The notes: a model not told the origin generated them from the letters alone. Positions 44,624 through 54,274 are shown, numbered from the stretch's first letter. The stretch: 64,000 bases of DNA from Stutzerimonas stutzeri (GCF_038561965.1 NZ_CP139348.1:4216001-4280000), one strand, 5' to 3'. Made by a program: numbers and translations.

Positions 44624-45320
44624 ACCACTGCTCAGCGTGCGCGACCTCAACGCCTGGTACGGCGAAAGCCATGCCCTGCACGGCATCGACCTCGACGTGC
44701 ACCAGGGCGAAACGGTAACCCTGCTCGGCCGCAACGGTGTGGGCAAGACCACTGCGCTGCGTTCGATCGTCGGCATCATCCGCAAGCGGAGCGGCAGCAT
44801 CCGCTTCGACGGCAAGGACATGCTGCGCGTACCGCTGCACCGCACCGCCCGCCACGGCATCGGCTACGTGCCGGAGGAACGCGGCATCTTTTCCACCCTC
44901 ACCGTCGAGGAGAACCTCACCCTGCCACCGGTGGTCGCCAAAGGCGGCATGACCCTGGCGGAGATCTATCAGTTGTTCCCCAACCTCGAAGAGCGGCGCA
45001 AGAGTTCCGGCACAAAGCTCTCCGGTGGTGAACAGCAGATGCTGGCGATGGCGCGCATCCTGCGCACGGGCGCCAAGCTGCTGCTGCTCGACGAACCCAC
45101 CGAAGGCCTGGCGCCGGTGATCATCCAGCGCATCGGCGAGGTCCTGCAGACGCTCAAGCAACGCGGCATGACCATTCTGCTGGTGGAGCAGAATTTTCGC
45201 TTCGCCAGCAAGGTCGCCGACCGTTTCTATGTGGTCGACCACGGCAAGGTCATCGACACCTTCGACGTCAGCGATCTGCCCGGCCGCATGACCATGCTCA
45301 ACGAAGCCCTGGGGGTCTGA
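44616..45320 (+). CDS. ABC importer ATP-binding protein (LivF type)
   Basis: 234 residues starting MTEPLLSVRDLNAWYGESHA, overlapping the previous gene by 8 nt. Walker A LGRNGVGKTTALRS, signature GTKLSGGEQQMLAMARIL, Walker B LLLLDEPTEGLAPVI, then the H-loop position as VEQN (LivF type). Length is typical for LivF. Ends on the first base of the next ATG. Confidence 0.94.
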   Translation: MTEPLLSVRDLNAWYGESHALHGIDLDVHQGETVTLLGRNGVGKTTALRSIVGIIRKRSGSIRFDGKDMLRVPLHRTARHGIGYVPEERGIFSTLTVEENLTLPPVVAKGGMTLAEIYQLFPNLEERRKSSGTKLSGGEQQMLAMARILRTGAKLLLLDEPTEGLAPVIIQRIGEVLQTLKQRGMTILLVEQNFRFASKVADRFYVVDHGKVIDTFDVSDLPGRMTMLNEALGV

Positions 45321-46207
45321 TGACGACGATTTTCGATGTGCCGATCCAGGCCTTTCTCGGCCAGCTGCTGATCGGCCTGATCAACGGCTCGTTCTACGCC
45401 ATGCTCAGCCTGGGCCTGGCGATCATCTTCGGCATGCTGAAGATCATCAACTTTGCCCACGGCGCGCAGTACATGATCGGCGCCTTCGCCGGCTACCTGC
45501 TGCTGGCCACCCTCGGCATCGGCTACTGGCCGGCGCTGATCCTTGCGCCAATCATCGTCGGCCTGTGCAGCGCGGTGATCGAGCGCCTGGCGCTGTCGCG
45601 GCTGTACAACCTCGACCACCTCTACAGCCTGCTCTTCACCTTCGGCCTGGCGCTCGCCCTGGAAGGCGCGTTCCGCTACTTCTATGGCTCCTCCGGGCAG
45701 CCCTACGCGGTGCCGAAAGAGCTCGCCGGCGGCTACAACCTGGGCTTCATGTTCCTGCCCAAATACCGCGCCTGGGTGGTGCTGGCCTCGCTGGTGATCT
45801 GCATCGCCAGCTGGCTGCTGATCGAAAAGACCAAGCTCGGCGCCTACCTGCGTGCCGCCACGGAAAACCCGACGCTGGTGCGCACCTTCGGCATCAACGT
45901 ACCGCTGCTGCTGACCTTCACCTACGGCATGGGCGCGGCGCTGGCCGGCCTGGCCGGCATGCTCGCCGCGCCGATCTACCAGGTCAGTCCGCTGATGGGC
46001 TCGAACCTGATCATCGTGGTGTTCGCCGTGGTGGTGGTTGGTGGCATGGGCTCTATCCTCGGCGCCATAATCACCGGCTACATGCTGGGCATTCTCGAAG
46101 GGCTGACCAAGGTGTTCTATCCGGAGGCCTCCAACATCGTGATCTTCGTGATCATGGCGATCGTGCTGCTGGTGCGCCCGGCCGGGCTGATGGGGAGGGA
46201 CGCCTGA
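45320..46207 (+). CDS. ABC importer permease (LivH type)
   Basis: 295 residues, ATG sharing one base with the livF-type stop (TGATG). A polytopic inner-membrane protein with about eight helices: LLIGLINGSFYAMLSLGLAI, the family's FGMLKIINFAHGAQYMIGAF, and AALAGLAGMLAAPIYQVSPL. Forms the membrane channel with the LivM-type subunit encoded next. Confidence 0.94.
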   Translation: MTTIFDVPIQAFLGQLLIGLINGSFYAMLSLGLAIIFGMLKIINFAHGAQYMIGAFAGYLLLATLGIGYWPALILAPIIVGLCSAVIERLALSRLYNLDHLYSLLFTFGLALALEGAFRYFYGSSGQPYAVPKELAGGYNLGFMFLPKYRAWVVLASLVICIASWLLIEKTKLGAYLRAATENPTLVRTFGINVPLLLTFTYGMGAALAGLAGMLAAPIYQVSPLMGSNLIIVVFAVVVVGGMGSILGAIITGYMLGILEGLTKVFYPEASNIVIFVIMAIVLLVRPAGLMGRDA

Positions 46208-47193
46208 TGAACAGCCAGATAAACGTCACGCCGACCACCAAACGCCCGCTGCTGCGCCTGGAAACCGTGCTGATCCTCGTCGGTGTGCTCGCGCTGGCCT
46301 TGGCGCCGTTCTACTTCTATCCGATTTTCCTGATGAAGGTGCTGTGCTTCGCTCTCTTCGCCTGCGCCTTCAACCTGCTACTCGGCTACACCGGCATTCT
46401 CTCCTTCGGCCATGCGGCGTTCTTCGGCGGCGCCGCCTATTTCACCGCCCATGCGGTCAAGGAATGGGGGCTGCCGCCGGAGCTGGGCATTCTGGTCGGT
46501 GTTGCCGGCGCGGCGTTTCTCGGGCTGATCATCGGCTTTCTGGCGATCCGCCGGCAGGGCATCTATTCCACGATGATCACCTTGGCGCTGTCGCAGATGT
46601 TCTTTTTCTTCTGCCTGCAGGCCTCGTTCACCCATGGCGAAGATGGCATCCAGAACATCCCGCGCGGCCACCTGTTCGGCTTCATCGACCTGGAAGAACC
46701 GCTGTACATGTACTTCTTCGTACTCTCGGTGTTCCTCGCCGGCATGCTGCTGATCTGGCGCGTGATTCACTCGCCGTACGGCATGATCCTGCGCTCGATT
46801 CGCGAGAACGAGAACCGCGCCATCTCGCTGGGCTATTCGGTGTCGCGCTACAAACTCGGCGCCTTCGTCATGTCCGCCGCCCTGGCGGGGCTGGCCGGCG
46901 GTTTGAAGGCGCTGGTGTTCCAGTTCGCCACGCTGACCGACGTCAGCTGGCAGATGTCCGGCGAGGTGGTACTGATGACCCTGCTCGGCGGTATCGGCAC
47001 GCTGGTCGGGCCGGTATTCGGCGCAGCGCTGGTGACCACGCTGGGCAACTACTTCGCCACCTCGGAGTTACCGGTGACGCTGGTCACCGGCATCATCTTC
47101 ATGGTCTGCGTGCTGGTGTTCCGCCGCGGGATGATCGGTGAATTCTATGCGTCAAGACTGGGCAAGAAGCTGGAGCGGCGCACTGACGACTGA
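46207..47193 (+). CDS. ABC importer permease (LivM type)
   Basis: 328 residues from MNSQINVTPTTKRPLLRLET, overlapping the previous stop (TGATG). Multi-helix protein with the LivM pattern FALFACAFNLLLGYTGILSF, GHAAFFGGAAYFTAHAV and EVVLMTLLGGIGTLVGPVFG. Last gene of the importer operon; convergent with the ParA gene 27 bp on. The longer frame from 45565 runs across LivH in another phase. Confidence 0.94.
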   Translation: MNSQINVTPTTKRPLLRLETVLILVGVLALALAPFYFYPIFLMKVLCFALFACAFNLLLGYTGILSFGHAAFFGGAAYFTAHAVKEWGLPPELGILVGVAGAAFLGLIIGFLAIRRQGIYSTMITLALSQMFFFFCLQASFTHGEDGIQNIPRGHLFGFIDLEEPLYMYFFVLSVFLAGMLLIWRVIHSPYGMILRSIRENENRAISLGYSVSRYKLGAFVMSAALAGLAGGLKALVFQFATLTDVSWQMSGEVVLMTLLGGIGTLVGPVFGAALVTTLGNYFATSELPVTLVTGIIFMVCVLVFRRGMIGEFYASRLGKKLERRTDD

Positions 47194-47220
47194 GGCTGCC
47201 AGGCGCAACTCCGGTCAGGT

Positions 47221-47994
47221 TCAGCCGTGCGCTTCGAGCAGATCATGCAGCTCGACGAACTGCTGGCTCAGCTTGTGCCGCGGGTCCAGGTAGACCAGCG
47301 GCGTACAGGCCTGGTGCGACTCGCGCATCTTCACCGAGCTCATCAGGTAGACCGGCAGCACTGGCAGCCCTTCGCTCAGCAATTCATCGATCATCTGCTG
47401 AGGCAGCGCAGCCCGTGGCTGGAACTGATTGACCACGATGCCCTCGACCTCGAGCGTCTCGTTGTGGTCGTCCTTCATCTCCTCGATCTCGTCCAGCAGG
47501 CTGTACAGCGCCTGACGGGAGAAACTGTCGCAGTCGAAGGGGATCAGGCAGCGGTCCGCCGCTATCAGCGCTGAAACGGTGTAGAAATTCAACGCTGGCG
47601 GGGTGTCGAGGTAGATGCGGTCGTAGTCTTCAGCAAGGCCGTCGAGCAATTTGCGCAGCTTGTTGATCTTGTGCTTGGCCTCCAACTTGGGCTGCAGGTC
47701 GGCCAACTCCGCCGTGGCACTGATCAGATGCAAGTGATCGAAGGCCGTTTCAAGGATTGGCGGGCGCGCCTTCTTGCCAGCCGTGCCGCCAGCGAGGATC
47801 TGCTTGAAGAAGTCGGCAATGCCGGTGGGGATCGCGTCGCCGGTCAGCCCTGTCAGGTAGTGCGTGGAATTGGCCTGGGCGTCCAGATCCACCAGCAGCG
47901 TGCGGTAGCCCTGCGATGCACTGACCGCTGCCAGGTTGCAGGCGATGCTCGACTTGCCGACACCGCCCTTCTGATTGAACACGACCCTGCGCAT
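47221..47994 (-). CDS. ParA/MinD-family ATPase, orphan
   Basis: 257 residues from MRRVVFNQKGGVGKSSIACN. Deviant Walker A KGGVGKSS, then LLVDLDAQANSTHYLTGLTG (Walker A-prime) and IYLDTPPALNFYTVSALIAA (Walker B). No ParB-like gene lies beside it, so a role in plasmid-type partition is unlikely. Orphan ParA proteins of this kind position protein clusters or regulate other processes in Pseudomonas; the cargo is unknown. The C-terminus includes a PVYLMSSVKMRESHQACTPL region. Confidence 0.88.
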   Translation of the reverse strand: MRRVVFNQKGGVGKSSIACNLAAVSASQGYRTLLVDLDAQANSTHYLTGLTGDAIPTGIADFFKQILAGGTAGKKARPPILETAFDHLHLISATAELADLQPKLEAKHKINKLRKLLDGLAEDYDRIYLDTPPALNFYTVSALIAADRCLIPFDCDSFSRQALYSLLDEIEEMKDDHNETLEVEGIVVNQFQPRAALPQQMIDELLSEGLPVLPVYLMSSVKMRESHQACTPLVYLDPRHKLSQQFVELHDLLEAHG

Positions 47995-48080
47995 GACTCG
48001 ATCCTCGAAAACCCTGAGCGGTCGAGTCTATACGGCAAATGTGACGGCCAGGTTAAGCGCAGCGGCAAACCCGACCAAAG

Positions 48081-48875
48081 TCAGACGGCAACGGGTGCCT
48101 TGATGTGCGGATGCGCTTCGTAACCGACCAGTTCGAAGTCCTCGAAGCGGAAGGCAAACAGGTCCTTCACCTCGGGATTGAGCTTCATGGTCGGCAACGG
48201 CAGCGGCTCGCGCGTCAGCTGCAGGTCGGCCTGTTCGAGGTGGTTGGCATAGAGATGGCAGTCGCCGCCACTCCAGATGAACTCGCCCGGTTGCAGATCG
48301 CAGACCTGCGCCACCATCAGCGTCAGCAGCGCGTAACTGGCGATGTTGAAAGGCACACCAAGGAAAATGTCGGCCGAGCGCTGGTACAGCTGGCAGCTGA
48401 GCTTGCCGTCGGCAACGTAGAACTGGAACAACGCGTGGCACGGCGGCAATGCCATCTGTTCGACCAGAGCCGGGTTCCAGGCCGAGACGATCAGGCGACG
48501 CGAGTCCGGATTCTTCTTGATCATCGCCAGCAGGTTCGAAATCTGGTCGATGGATTCACCATTCGGCGCTGGCCAGGAGCGCCACTGATAGCCGTACACC
48601 GGGCCCAGCTCGCCGTTCTCGTCGGCCCACTCATCCCAGATGCGCACGCCGTTTTCCTTCAGGTACTTGATGTTGGTGTCGCCCTGAAGGAACCACAGCA
48701 GCTCGTGGATGATGGATTTGAGATGGCACTTCTTGGTGGTGATCAGCGGGAAGCCGTCGGCAAGGTCGAAGCGCATCTGATGGCCGAACACGCTGTAGGT
48801 GCCGGTGCCGGTGCGGTCGGTCTTGAAGGTGCCGTGGTCGCGCACGTGGCGCATCAGGTCGAGATACTGTTTCAT
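48081..48875 (-). CDS. thyA: Thymidylate synthase
   Basis: 264 residues from MKQYLDLMRHVRDHGTFKTD, the E. coli length. Converts dUMP to dTMP using methylene-tetrahydrofolate. The catalytic cysteine lies in LPPCHALFQFYVADGKLSCQ, and the substrate motif NIASYALLTLMVAQVCDLQP follows. Last of a TSUP-lgt-thyA group on this strand, as in P. aeruginosa (PA0340-PA0342 by memory). The frame beyond 48875 is not part of ThyA. Confidence 0.97.
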   Translation of the reverse strand: MKQYLDLMRHVRDHGTFKTDRTGTGTYSVFGHQMRFDLADGFPLITTKKCHLKSIIHELLWFLQGDTNIKYLKENGVRIWDEWADENGELGPVYGYQWRSWPAPNGESIDQISNLLAMIKKNPDSRRLIVSAWNPALVEQMALPPCHALFQFYVADGKLSCQLYQRSADIFLGVPFNIASYALLTLMVAQVCDLQPGEFIWSGGDCHLYANHLEQADLQLTREPLPLPTMKLNPEVKDLFAFRFEDFELVGYEAHPHIKAPVAV

Positions 48876-48981
48876 CGATTGGCTCGAAGCAGGCGCCGAA
48901 GCGCGGTGAAAAAAGGCTGCGCGAATAGTAAAAGCCCTGGGCCCACTTGTCGCCATTGCGGCGACAGGCAGGCCTTCGGAC

Positions 48982-49782
48982 TCAGGCCGGAGCCCGACTG
49001 GCGTCGCGGCGATAACCCCAGGCGATCATTCCCGCGCCGAGCAGCACCATCGGCACGCAAAGCACCTGCCCCATGGTCAGCCAGCCGAACGCCAGATACC
49101 CCAGCTGCGCATCCGGTACGCGGACGAACTCAACGATGAAGCGGAAGATGCCGTAGCACACCGCGAACAGCCCGGACACCGCCATGGTCGGCCGTGGCTT
49201 GCGCGAATAGAGCCAGAGGATGACGAACAGCGCGACACCTTCCAGGGCGAACTGATAGAGCTGCGACGGGTGCCGCGCCAGCTGCTGCGGATCGGTCGGA
49301 AAAACCATCGCCCAAGGCACATCGGTGGCCTTGCCCCACAGTTCGGCATTGATGAAATTGCCGATGCGCCCGGCACCCAAGCCGATCGGCACGAATGGCG
49401 CGATGAAATCCATCAGCTCGAAGAAGCTCTTGCCGTTGCGCCGGGCGAAGATCCAGCTGCACAGCAGCACGCCGATCAGCCCGCCGTGGAACGACATGCC
49501 GCCCTTCCACACCTGCAGGATCAGGCTCGGCTGATTGATGTAGGCCGCCAGGTCATAGAACAGCACGTAACCCAGGCGCCCGCCGACGATCACGCCCATG
49601 GCCACCCAGAACACCAGATCGGACAGTTTGTCCTTGGGCCACTCGGGGGCGAAGCGTTGCACCCGCAGCGAGGCCAACCACCAGGCGCCGCCGATGCCGA
49701 TCAGGTACATCAGGCCGTACCAGTGAATCTGCAAGGGACCGATGGCGATGGCCACCGGATCGATCTGCGGATAGGGCAGCAT
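48982..49782 (-). CDS. lgt: Prolipoprotein diacylglyceryl transferase
   Basis: 266 residues, seven or so TM helices. Moves diacylglyceryl to the lipobox cysteine of prolipoproteins. Signature region GLGAGRIGNFINAELWGKAT, plus LGYVLFYDLAAYINQPSLIL and SFHGGLIGVLLCSWIFARRN with the essential histidine (H-G-G). Ends GYRRDASRAPA. It would also process the lipoprotein TolC-like and LemA proteins of this window. Confidence 0.97.
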   Translation of the reverse strand: MLPYPQIDPVAIAIGPLQIHWYGLMYLIGIGGAWWLASLRVQRFAPEWPKDKLSDLVFWVAMGVIVGGRLGYVLFYDLAAYINQPSLILQVWKGGMSFHGGLIGVLLCSWIFARRNGKSFFELMDFIAPFVPIGLGAGRIGNFINAELWGKATDVPWAMVFPTDPQQLARHPSQLYQFALEGVALFVILWLYSRKPRPTMAVSGLFAVCYGIFRFIVEFVRVPDAQLGYLAFGWLTMGQVLCVPMVLLGAGMIAWGYRRDASRAPA

Positions 49783-49792
49783 CCGTTACTCC

Positions 49793-50575
49793 TCAAACCA
49801 GAAAATTGATGCCGACGCTCAGCAGCAGCAGAGCGAACAGCCGTTTCAGAACCTTTGCCGACAGGCGATGCGCCAGCTTTGCACCCAGCCGGGCGGAAAA
49901 CATGCTTGTCGCGGCGATACCGAGCATGGCCGGCAGATAGACGAAGCCCAGGCTCCAGTCCGGCAGCTGCGGCTCATCCCAACCAACCACCATGAAACTC
50001 AACGCCCCGGCGATGGCAATCGGCAGGCCGCACGCCGCTGATGTCGCCACGGCCTGCTGCATCTGCACGCTGCGCCAGGTCAGATAGGGCACCGACAGCG
50101 ATCCGCCGCCGATGCCGAAAATGGCCGATGCCCAGCCGATCACCACGCCAACCAGTGATAGCTCTGGTCGTCCAGGCGCTTGGCCGGTGGCCTTGGGTCG
50201 CAAATCGAACCCCATCTGCACCGCCATCGCCAGGGCAAACACACCGATGATCTTCTGCAGCATCGGGCCCTGGATCGCCGCCGCGGTCAGGCTGCCGAGG
50301 GCTGCGCCAAGCAGAATACCGAAGGTCATCCACAGCACCATCGGCCAGCGCACCGCTCCCTTGCGGTGGTGGGTGAGAATCGAATTGACCGAGGTGAAGA
50401 CAATCGTGGCCAGCGACGTCCCGACGGCCAGGTGAGTAAGAATCTCCTGGGAAAACCCCTGGGCGCTGAAACTGAATACCAGCACTGGCACGATGATCAG
50501 CCCTCCACCCACACCAAACAGCCCGGCCAGCACTCCGGCAAAGCCGCCCAGCAGCAGATACAGCAGAAACTCCAT
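49793..50575 (-). CDS. TSUP-family membrane transporter (TauE/SafE)
   Basis: 260 residues from MEFLLYLLLGGFAGVLAGLF. Two inverted repeats of the TSUP fold, each with a Gly-rich GVGGGLIIVPVLVF / GIGGGSLSVPYLTW motif. Typically exports sulfite, sulfonates or organic anions. 10 nt before lgt on the same strand. The start at 50575 is chosen over 50839 because the signature begins immediately. The substrate is not inferable. Confidence 0.9.
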   Translation of the reverse strand: MEFLLYLLLGGFAGVLAGLFGVGGGLIIVPVLVFSFSAQGFSQEILTHLAVGTSLATIVFTSVNSILTHHRKGAVRWPMVLWMTFGILLGAALGSLTAAAIQGPMLQKIIGVFALAMAVQMGFDLRPKATGQAPGRPELSLVGVVIGWASAIFGIGGGSLSVPYLTWRSVQMQQAVATSAACGLPIAIAGALSFMVVGWDEPQLPDWSLGFVYLPAMLGIAATSMFSARLGAKLAHRLSAKVLKRLFALLLLSVGINFLV

Positions 50576-50734
50576 GTGCCCCGTCCCGGCGAAACAAAGC
50601 GGCATGTTAGCGGAAAACCCGCGCGGGAGGCTCGCCCGGATACGCGCACCGGCAGACGCACAGCCCGCCCGGCGGTGGCTCAGGTAAGTGCTACGCCTGT
50701 ACTCTTGTGGGTCTGGCCAAGAGAGTAGATTTCC

Positions 50735-51490
50735 ATGTGCCTGATCGTCTTCGCCTGGCGCCCGGACCACACCCAGCCACTGGTGGTCGCGGCCAACCGT
50801 GATGAATTCCACGCTCGACCCAGCCAGCCCCTGGGACATTGGGAGGACGCGCCCTGGGTCATCGCCGGGCGCGACCTGCAGGCCGGCGGCACCTGGATGG
50901 GCATCACCACCGGTGGACGCTTCGCCGCGCTGACCAACATCCGAGCGCCGGGCCAGCCGACCGCCCTGCGTTCGCGCGGCGAGCTGCCGGAACGTTTTCT
51001 ACGCGCAGAACTGCCGCCACCGGAATACATTGCCAAAGTGGCCGAGCGTCATGGCGACTATGCCGGTTTCAATCTGCTGGTCGGCGATCATCAATCGCTG
51101 TGGCATTTCAATTCGCATAGCGGCATGGCGACCGCCCTTGAAGCTGGCGTGTATGGATTGTCCAACGCTGGCCTGGACACGCCGTGGCCGAAGCTCAAGA
51201 AGGCCCGCGCCGCGCTGGCAGCCGCGCTCGACCAGCCAGACACCTCGCGCCTGCTCGCCCTGCTCGCCGACCCGCAGCCGGCCGCCGAGCATGAACTACC
51301 GCAGACAGGCGTTCCGCTGGAGTGGGAGCGGCGGTTGTCGAGCATCTTCATCGTCAGCCCCGAATACGGCACGCGCGCCAGCACAGCGCTGATCCGCCAT
51401 GCCGACGGCGCGCTGGATGTTCTGGAGCGTAGTTTTGGTCCGTACGGGCCGTCAGGCGAGGTGCGCTACCGCCATCCGCCGCGCGGCTGA
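50735..51490 (+). CDS. NRDE-family protein (Ntn-hydrolase-like)
   Basis: 251 residues starting MCLIVFAWRPDHTQPLVVAA and containing the NRDE motif ANRDEFHARPSQPL. Cys2 after initiator removal is the usual nucleophile in this Ntn-hydrolase-like (T10K-type) family. Function unknown in bacteria. Divergent from the TSUP gene and convergent with ptsP. Confidence 0.9.
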   Translation: MCLIVFAWRPDHTQPLVVAANRDEFHARPSQPLGHWEDAPWVIAGRDLQAGGTWMGITTGGRFAALTNIRAPGQPTALRSRGELPERFLRAELPPPEYIAKVAERHGDYAGFNLLVGDHQSLWHFNSHSGMATALEAGVYGLSNAGLDTPWPKLKKARAALAAALDQPDTSRLLALLADPQPAAEHELPQTGVPLEWERRLSSIFIVSPEYGTRASTALIRHADGALDVLERSFGPYGPSGEVRYRHPPRG

Positions 51491-51496
51491 ACGTGC

Positions 51497-53770
51497 TCAG
51501 ACGGCGGCGGACGGGTTGATCAGCTTGTCCAGTCCCAGGTTGCGCAAGGTCAGCTGAACCGTACTGTGGATCACCTGCGGGCTATCGAGAAGCATGACCC
51601 GCGCGAGCAGCTGCTGGGCGGTATCCAAGCTGATCTGGCGCAGCAGCCATTTCACCTTGGGCAGGTTGGTGGCGTTCATCGACAGGCTGTCGAAGCCCAT
51701 CGCCAGCAACAGCACGGCCGCGGCCGGGTCGCCCGCCATCTCGCCGCAGATACTCACCGGTTTGCCTTCGCTGTGCGCTTCCTTGACCACCCGTTGCAGC
51801 GCTTCAAGCACGGCGGGGTGCAGATAATCGTAGAGATCAGCGACGCGTGGGTTGTTGCGATCGACCGCCAGCAGATACTGGGTCAGGTCGTTGGAGCCGA
51901 CCGAGATGAAGTCGACCTGGCGTGCCAGCTCGCGGGTGAGATATACCGCCGCCGGCACCTCGATCATCACGCCCACCGGAGGCATAACCACATCCAGACC
52001 TTCGTCGCGCACTTCGCACCAGGCGCGATGGATCAGGTGCAGCGCCTCTTCCAGCTCGCCGATGCCGGAAATCATCGGCAGCAGAATGCGCAGGTTATCC
52101 AACCCGGCGCTGGCCTTGAGCATGGCGCGGGTCTGCAGCAGGAATATCTCGGGGTGGTCGAGGGTAACGCGGATACCGCGCCAGCCGAGGAACGGATTCT
52201 CTTCCTTGATCGGGAAGTACGGCAGGCATTTGTCGCCGCCGATATCGAGGCTGCGCATGGTCACCGGCAGCGGATGGAAAGCTTCCAGCTGCTCGCGGTA
52301 GATCGCCATCTGCTCCTTCTCGCTGGGGAAGCGCTCCTTGATCATGAACGGCACTTCGGTGCGATACAGGCCAACACCCTCGGCACCGCGCTCCTGCGCG
52401 CGCACCACGTCGGCGAGCAGACCGGTATTCACCCACAGTGGGATGCGATGGCCGTCGATGGTCTCGCAAGGCAGTTCGCGCAGAACATCAAGGCCCTCGG
52501 AGAGCTGGCGCTCCTGCTCAGCGAGCACCTCGTACTGCTCGCGCAGCACCTTGCCCGGGTTGGTGATGATCTCACCGCGGTAACCGTCGACGATCAGCTC
52601 GATGCCGTCGACCTTGGAATACGGCAGGTCCACCGCACCCATCACCGTGGGAATGCCCATCGCGCGCGCGAGAATGGCGACGTGCGAGTTGCTCGAACCG
52701 AGTACCGAAACCATGCCCACCAGCTTGCCTTCGGGCACTTCGCCGAGCATCGCCGGCGACAGCTCCTCGCTCACCAGGATGGTCTTGTCGGGGTAGGTCA
52801 GGGTCTGCTGGCGAGCTTCCTGCAGATAGGCAAGCAGGCGCCGGCCGATATCCTTTACATCCGAGGCACGCTCACGCAGGTAGGCGTCGTCCATCATCTC
52901 GAAACGCCGCACGTGCTCGCTGACCACTTGCCGCAGCGCGCCCTGCGCCCATTGCCCGGTGCGGATCACCTTGGTCACTTCACCGCCCAGGGCCGAGTCG
53001 TCGAGCATCATCAGATACACATCGAACAGCGCGCGCTCTTCCTTGCGCATCTGGGTGGCGAGCTTTTCCGAGAGGTTGCGCATGTCCGCGCGCACGGCTT
53101 CCAACGCGGCCTCGAACAGCGTCAGCTCGGCGTCGATATTGTCGATATGCTTGTCTGGTACTACATCCAGATCGGCCGGCGGCAGCACCACCAGCGCGGT
53201 CCCGACACCAGCCCCGGGCGCGCCGGGAATGCCGATGAAGCGGGTTTCCTGAATGCCTTTTCCCTGCCGGCCGAGGCCGCGGATCGAGCCGGTCGCCTCG
53301 GCATGGGCAATGACCCCGGCGAGCTGGGCGCTCATGGTCACCAGGAAGGCTTCTTCGCCCTCGTCGAACTGACGGCGTTCCTTCTGCTGGATGACCAGTA
53401 CACCCATCACCCGTCGATGGTGAATGATCGGCGCACCGAGAAAGGAGGCGTAGCGTTCCTCGCCGGTTTCGGCGAAATAGCGGTAGCGTGGGTGTTCCGA
53501 GGCGTGTTCGAGGTTGAGCGGCTCTTCGCGGGTGCCGACCAGGCCGACCAGGCCTTCGTTGGGCGCCATGCTGACCTTGCCGATGGCGCGCTTGTTGAGA
53601 CCTTCGGTGGCCATCAGGACGAAGCGTTCGGTCTCCGGATCGAGCAAATAGACCGAGCAGACCTGGCTACCCATGGCCTCCCTGACTCTCAGCACGATGA
53701 TGCCCAATGCCGCCTTGAGGTCCCTGGCGGCATTCACTTCCTGGACAATCTTGCGCAGCGTACCGAGCAT
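51497..53770 (-). CDS. ptsP: Phosphoenolpyruvate-protein phosphotransferase PtsP (EI-Ntr)
   Basis: 757 residues. An N-terminal GAF domain (about 1-150; GSQVCSVYLLDPETERFVLM) precedes EI domains. Active-site histidine H363 in SSNSHVAILARAMGIPT, then the PEP-binding RTEVPFMIKERFPSE and MRSLDIGGDKCLPYFPIKEE regions, and the C-terminal VNFISVGSNDLTQYLLAVDR and CGEMAGDPAA. First enzyme of the nitrogen-type PTS; the GAF domain senses nitrogen metabolites. 24 nt downstream of rppH on the same strand. Confidence 0.97.
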   Translation of the reverse strand: MLGTLRKIVQEVNAARDLKAALGIIVLRVREAMGSQVCSVYLLDPETERFVLMATEGLNKRAIGKVSMAPNEGLVGLVGTREEPLNLEHASEHPRYRYFAETGEERYASFLGAPIIHHRRVMGVLVIQQKERRQFDEGEEAFLVTMSAQLAGVIAHAEATGSIRGLGRQGKGIQETRFIGIPGAPGAGVGTALVVLPPADLDVVPDKHIDNIDAELTLFEAALEAVRADMRNLSEKLATQMRKEERALFDVYLMMLDDSALGGEVTKVIRTGQWAQGALRQVVSEHVRRFEMMDDAYLRERASDVKDIGRRLLAYLQEARQQTLTYPDKTILVSEELSPAMLGEVPEGKLVGMVSVLGSSNSHVAILARAMGIPTVMGAVDLPYSKVDGIELIVDGYRGEIITNPGKVLREQYEVLAEQERQLSEGLDVLRELPCETIDGHRIPLWVNTGLLADVVRAQERGAEGVGLYRTEVPFMIKERFPSEKEQMAIYREQLEAFHPLPVTMRSLDIGGDKCLPYFPIKEENPFLGWRGIRVTLDHPEIFLLQTRAMLKASAGLDNLRILLPMISGIGELEEALHLIHRAWCEVRDEGLDVVMPPVGVMIEVPAAVYLTRELARQVDFISVGSNDLTQYLLAVDRNNPRVADLYDYLHPAVLEALQRVVKEAHSEGKPVSICGEMAGDPAAAVLLLAMGFDSLSMNATNLPKVKWLLRQISLDTAQQLLARVMLLDSPQVIHSTVQLTLRNLGLDKLINPSAAV

Positions 53771-53794
53771 GCTCAGAGGCTTTCTCCCCGAATC

Positions 53795-54274
53795 TCAGTC
53801 CCGCACCGGTAGACGCGGTGCGAGCTCTTTAAGTGCGCGACGATAGACCTCGCGCTTGAAGGTGACCACCTGCCCCAGCGGATACCAATAGCTGACCCAG
53901 CGCCAGCCGTCGAACTCCGGCTTGCCGGTCAGGTCCATGCGCACACGCTCTTCGGCGCTGGTCAGGCGCAGCAGGAACCACTTCTGTTTCTGTCCGATGC
54001 ACAGCGGCTGGCTGTGGGTACGCACCAGACGCTGCGGCAGACGATAGCGCAACCAGCCTCGAGTGCAGGCGAGGATCTTCACATCCTGCTCTTCCAACCC
54101 GACTTCTTCGTTAAGTTCGCGGAAAAGCGCCTCTTCCGGGGTCTCACGAGCATTGATCCCACCTTGCGGGAACTGCCAGGCGTCCTGATTGATCCGCCTG
54201 GCCCACAGCACCTGACCGACATCGTTGGTCAGGATGATGCCGACATTCGGGCGAAAACCATCGGAATCGATCAC
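53795..54274 (-). CDS. rppH: RNA pyrophosphohydrolase RppH
   Basis: 159 residues, GTG start at 54274 (VIDSDGFRPNVGIILTND), the family's usual N-terminus and length; an in-frame ATG at 54307 is less likely. Nudix box GGINARETPEEALFRELNEE plus VGL matches Gx5Ex7REUxEExGU. Removes pyrophosphate from 5' triphosphate mRNA and so triggers decay. Encoded just upstream of ptsP, divergent from the HAD phosphatase. Confidence 0.95.
   Translation of the reverse strand: MIDSDGFRPNVGIILTNDVGQVLWARRINQDAWQFPQGGINARETPEEALFRELNEEVGLEEQDVKILACTRGWLRYRLPQRLVRTHSQPLCIGQKQKWFLLRLTSAEERVRMDLTGKPEFDGWRWVSYWYPLGQVVTFKREVYRRALKELAPRLPVRD

Noticed and set aside
51566..53812. 748-codon plus-strand frame opposite ptsP
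   Set aside because: Antisense shadow of a conserved gene.
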